Assembly (NCBI RefSeq): GCF_003073045.1
Contig: NC_037600.1
Span: forward strand, 12,400,515 to 12,464,514
From: Pomacea canaliculata
Taxonomy: Eukaryota > Mollusca > Gastropoda > Architaenioglossa > Ampullariidae
Direction of reading: 5' to 3'
Length of the DNA: 64,000 nucleotides
How positions within the stretch are numbered: position 1 is the first letter of the stretch; every line of letters starts with the position of its first letter. A program made the position numbers and the translations under genes. Below are positions 63,894-64,000 of the stretch, piece after piece. The notes beneath the pieces are model-generated. The model saw only the letters and a list, made by a program, of their open reading frames with translations, was not told the DNA's origin and searched no databases.

Positions 63894-64000
63894 CTGAAAA
63901 AATGATAAGATGTTATTTTGCAGAACAGTGTGTTATATGTTATATAGGACAGTGTGGTAATGAACTGTGATCAAAGGCCACAGAGCATATCTCAGATAAT

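Overview
The window is eukaryotic nuclear DNA. It has multi-exon genes with GT-AG introns, long AT-rich non-coding stretches, many microsatellites, tRNA-derived SINEs and MITE-type DNA-transposon remnants. No bacterial gene organisation, CRISPR array or operon is present. The gene set (BarH-class homeobox, FAM102/EEIG1, quiescin sulfhydryl oxidase, secreted multi-EF-hand proteins) and the repeat style fit an invertebrate, most likely a mollusc and probably a gastropod. That placement is inference.

Five protein-coding genes were reconstructed by hand from splice sites, reading phase and family recognition. (1) A BarH-like homeobox gene, + strand, 6.6-11.3 kb. Its intron interrupts the homeodomain, and its first exon carries a frame break. 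(2) A secreted four-EF-hand protein, - strand, 13.9-12.2 kb, four exons, intact (161 aa). (3) A tandem paralogue, - strand, 18.8-15.1 kb, eight exons, eight EF-hand loops. It reads through only if one base is restored in an A5 homopolymer. (4) A FAM102/EEIG1 homologue, + strand, 24.8-51.2 kb, nine exons, all phases consistent, 358 aa, with introns of about 10 and 13 kb. (5) The 3' half of a quiescin sulfhydryl oxidase (QSOX), - strand, from the right edge to about 60.96 kb. It contains the helix-rich region, the Erv/ALR FAD domain and a C-terminal membrane segment in a separate frame.

Layout: 1-6.6 kb is non-coding (GC-rich left edge with a G-quadruplex-prone tract, diverged satellites, trinucleotide repeats). 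6.6-11.3 kb is the homeobox gene. 12.2-18.8 kb is the EF-hand pair on the opposite strand. 18.8-24.8 kb is AT-rich intergenic DNA with a SINE. 24.8-51.2 kb is FAM102; its introns hold an 8-bp-TSD hAT-type MITE, SINE copies, a 22-bp minisatellite, a cluster of perfect TGACGTCA (CRE) palindromes, and a minisatellite that repeats splice-donor-like sequence. 51.2-60.9 kb is the convergent intergenic/3'-UTR region between FAM102 and QSOX, with a SINE and a mariner-type MITE. The genes have no evident shared pathway. The EF-hand pair is a local duplication.

The most unusual observations are four. The first is the EF-hand pair, in which every even-numbered calcium loop is split by an intron at the same codon and phase. 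The second is the intronic CRE cluster. The third is the donor-like minisatellite beside FAM102 exon 4. The fourth is the two cleanly bounded MITEs. Several apparent frame breaks sit at or near homopolymers and may be assembly errors.
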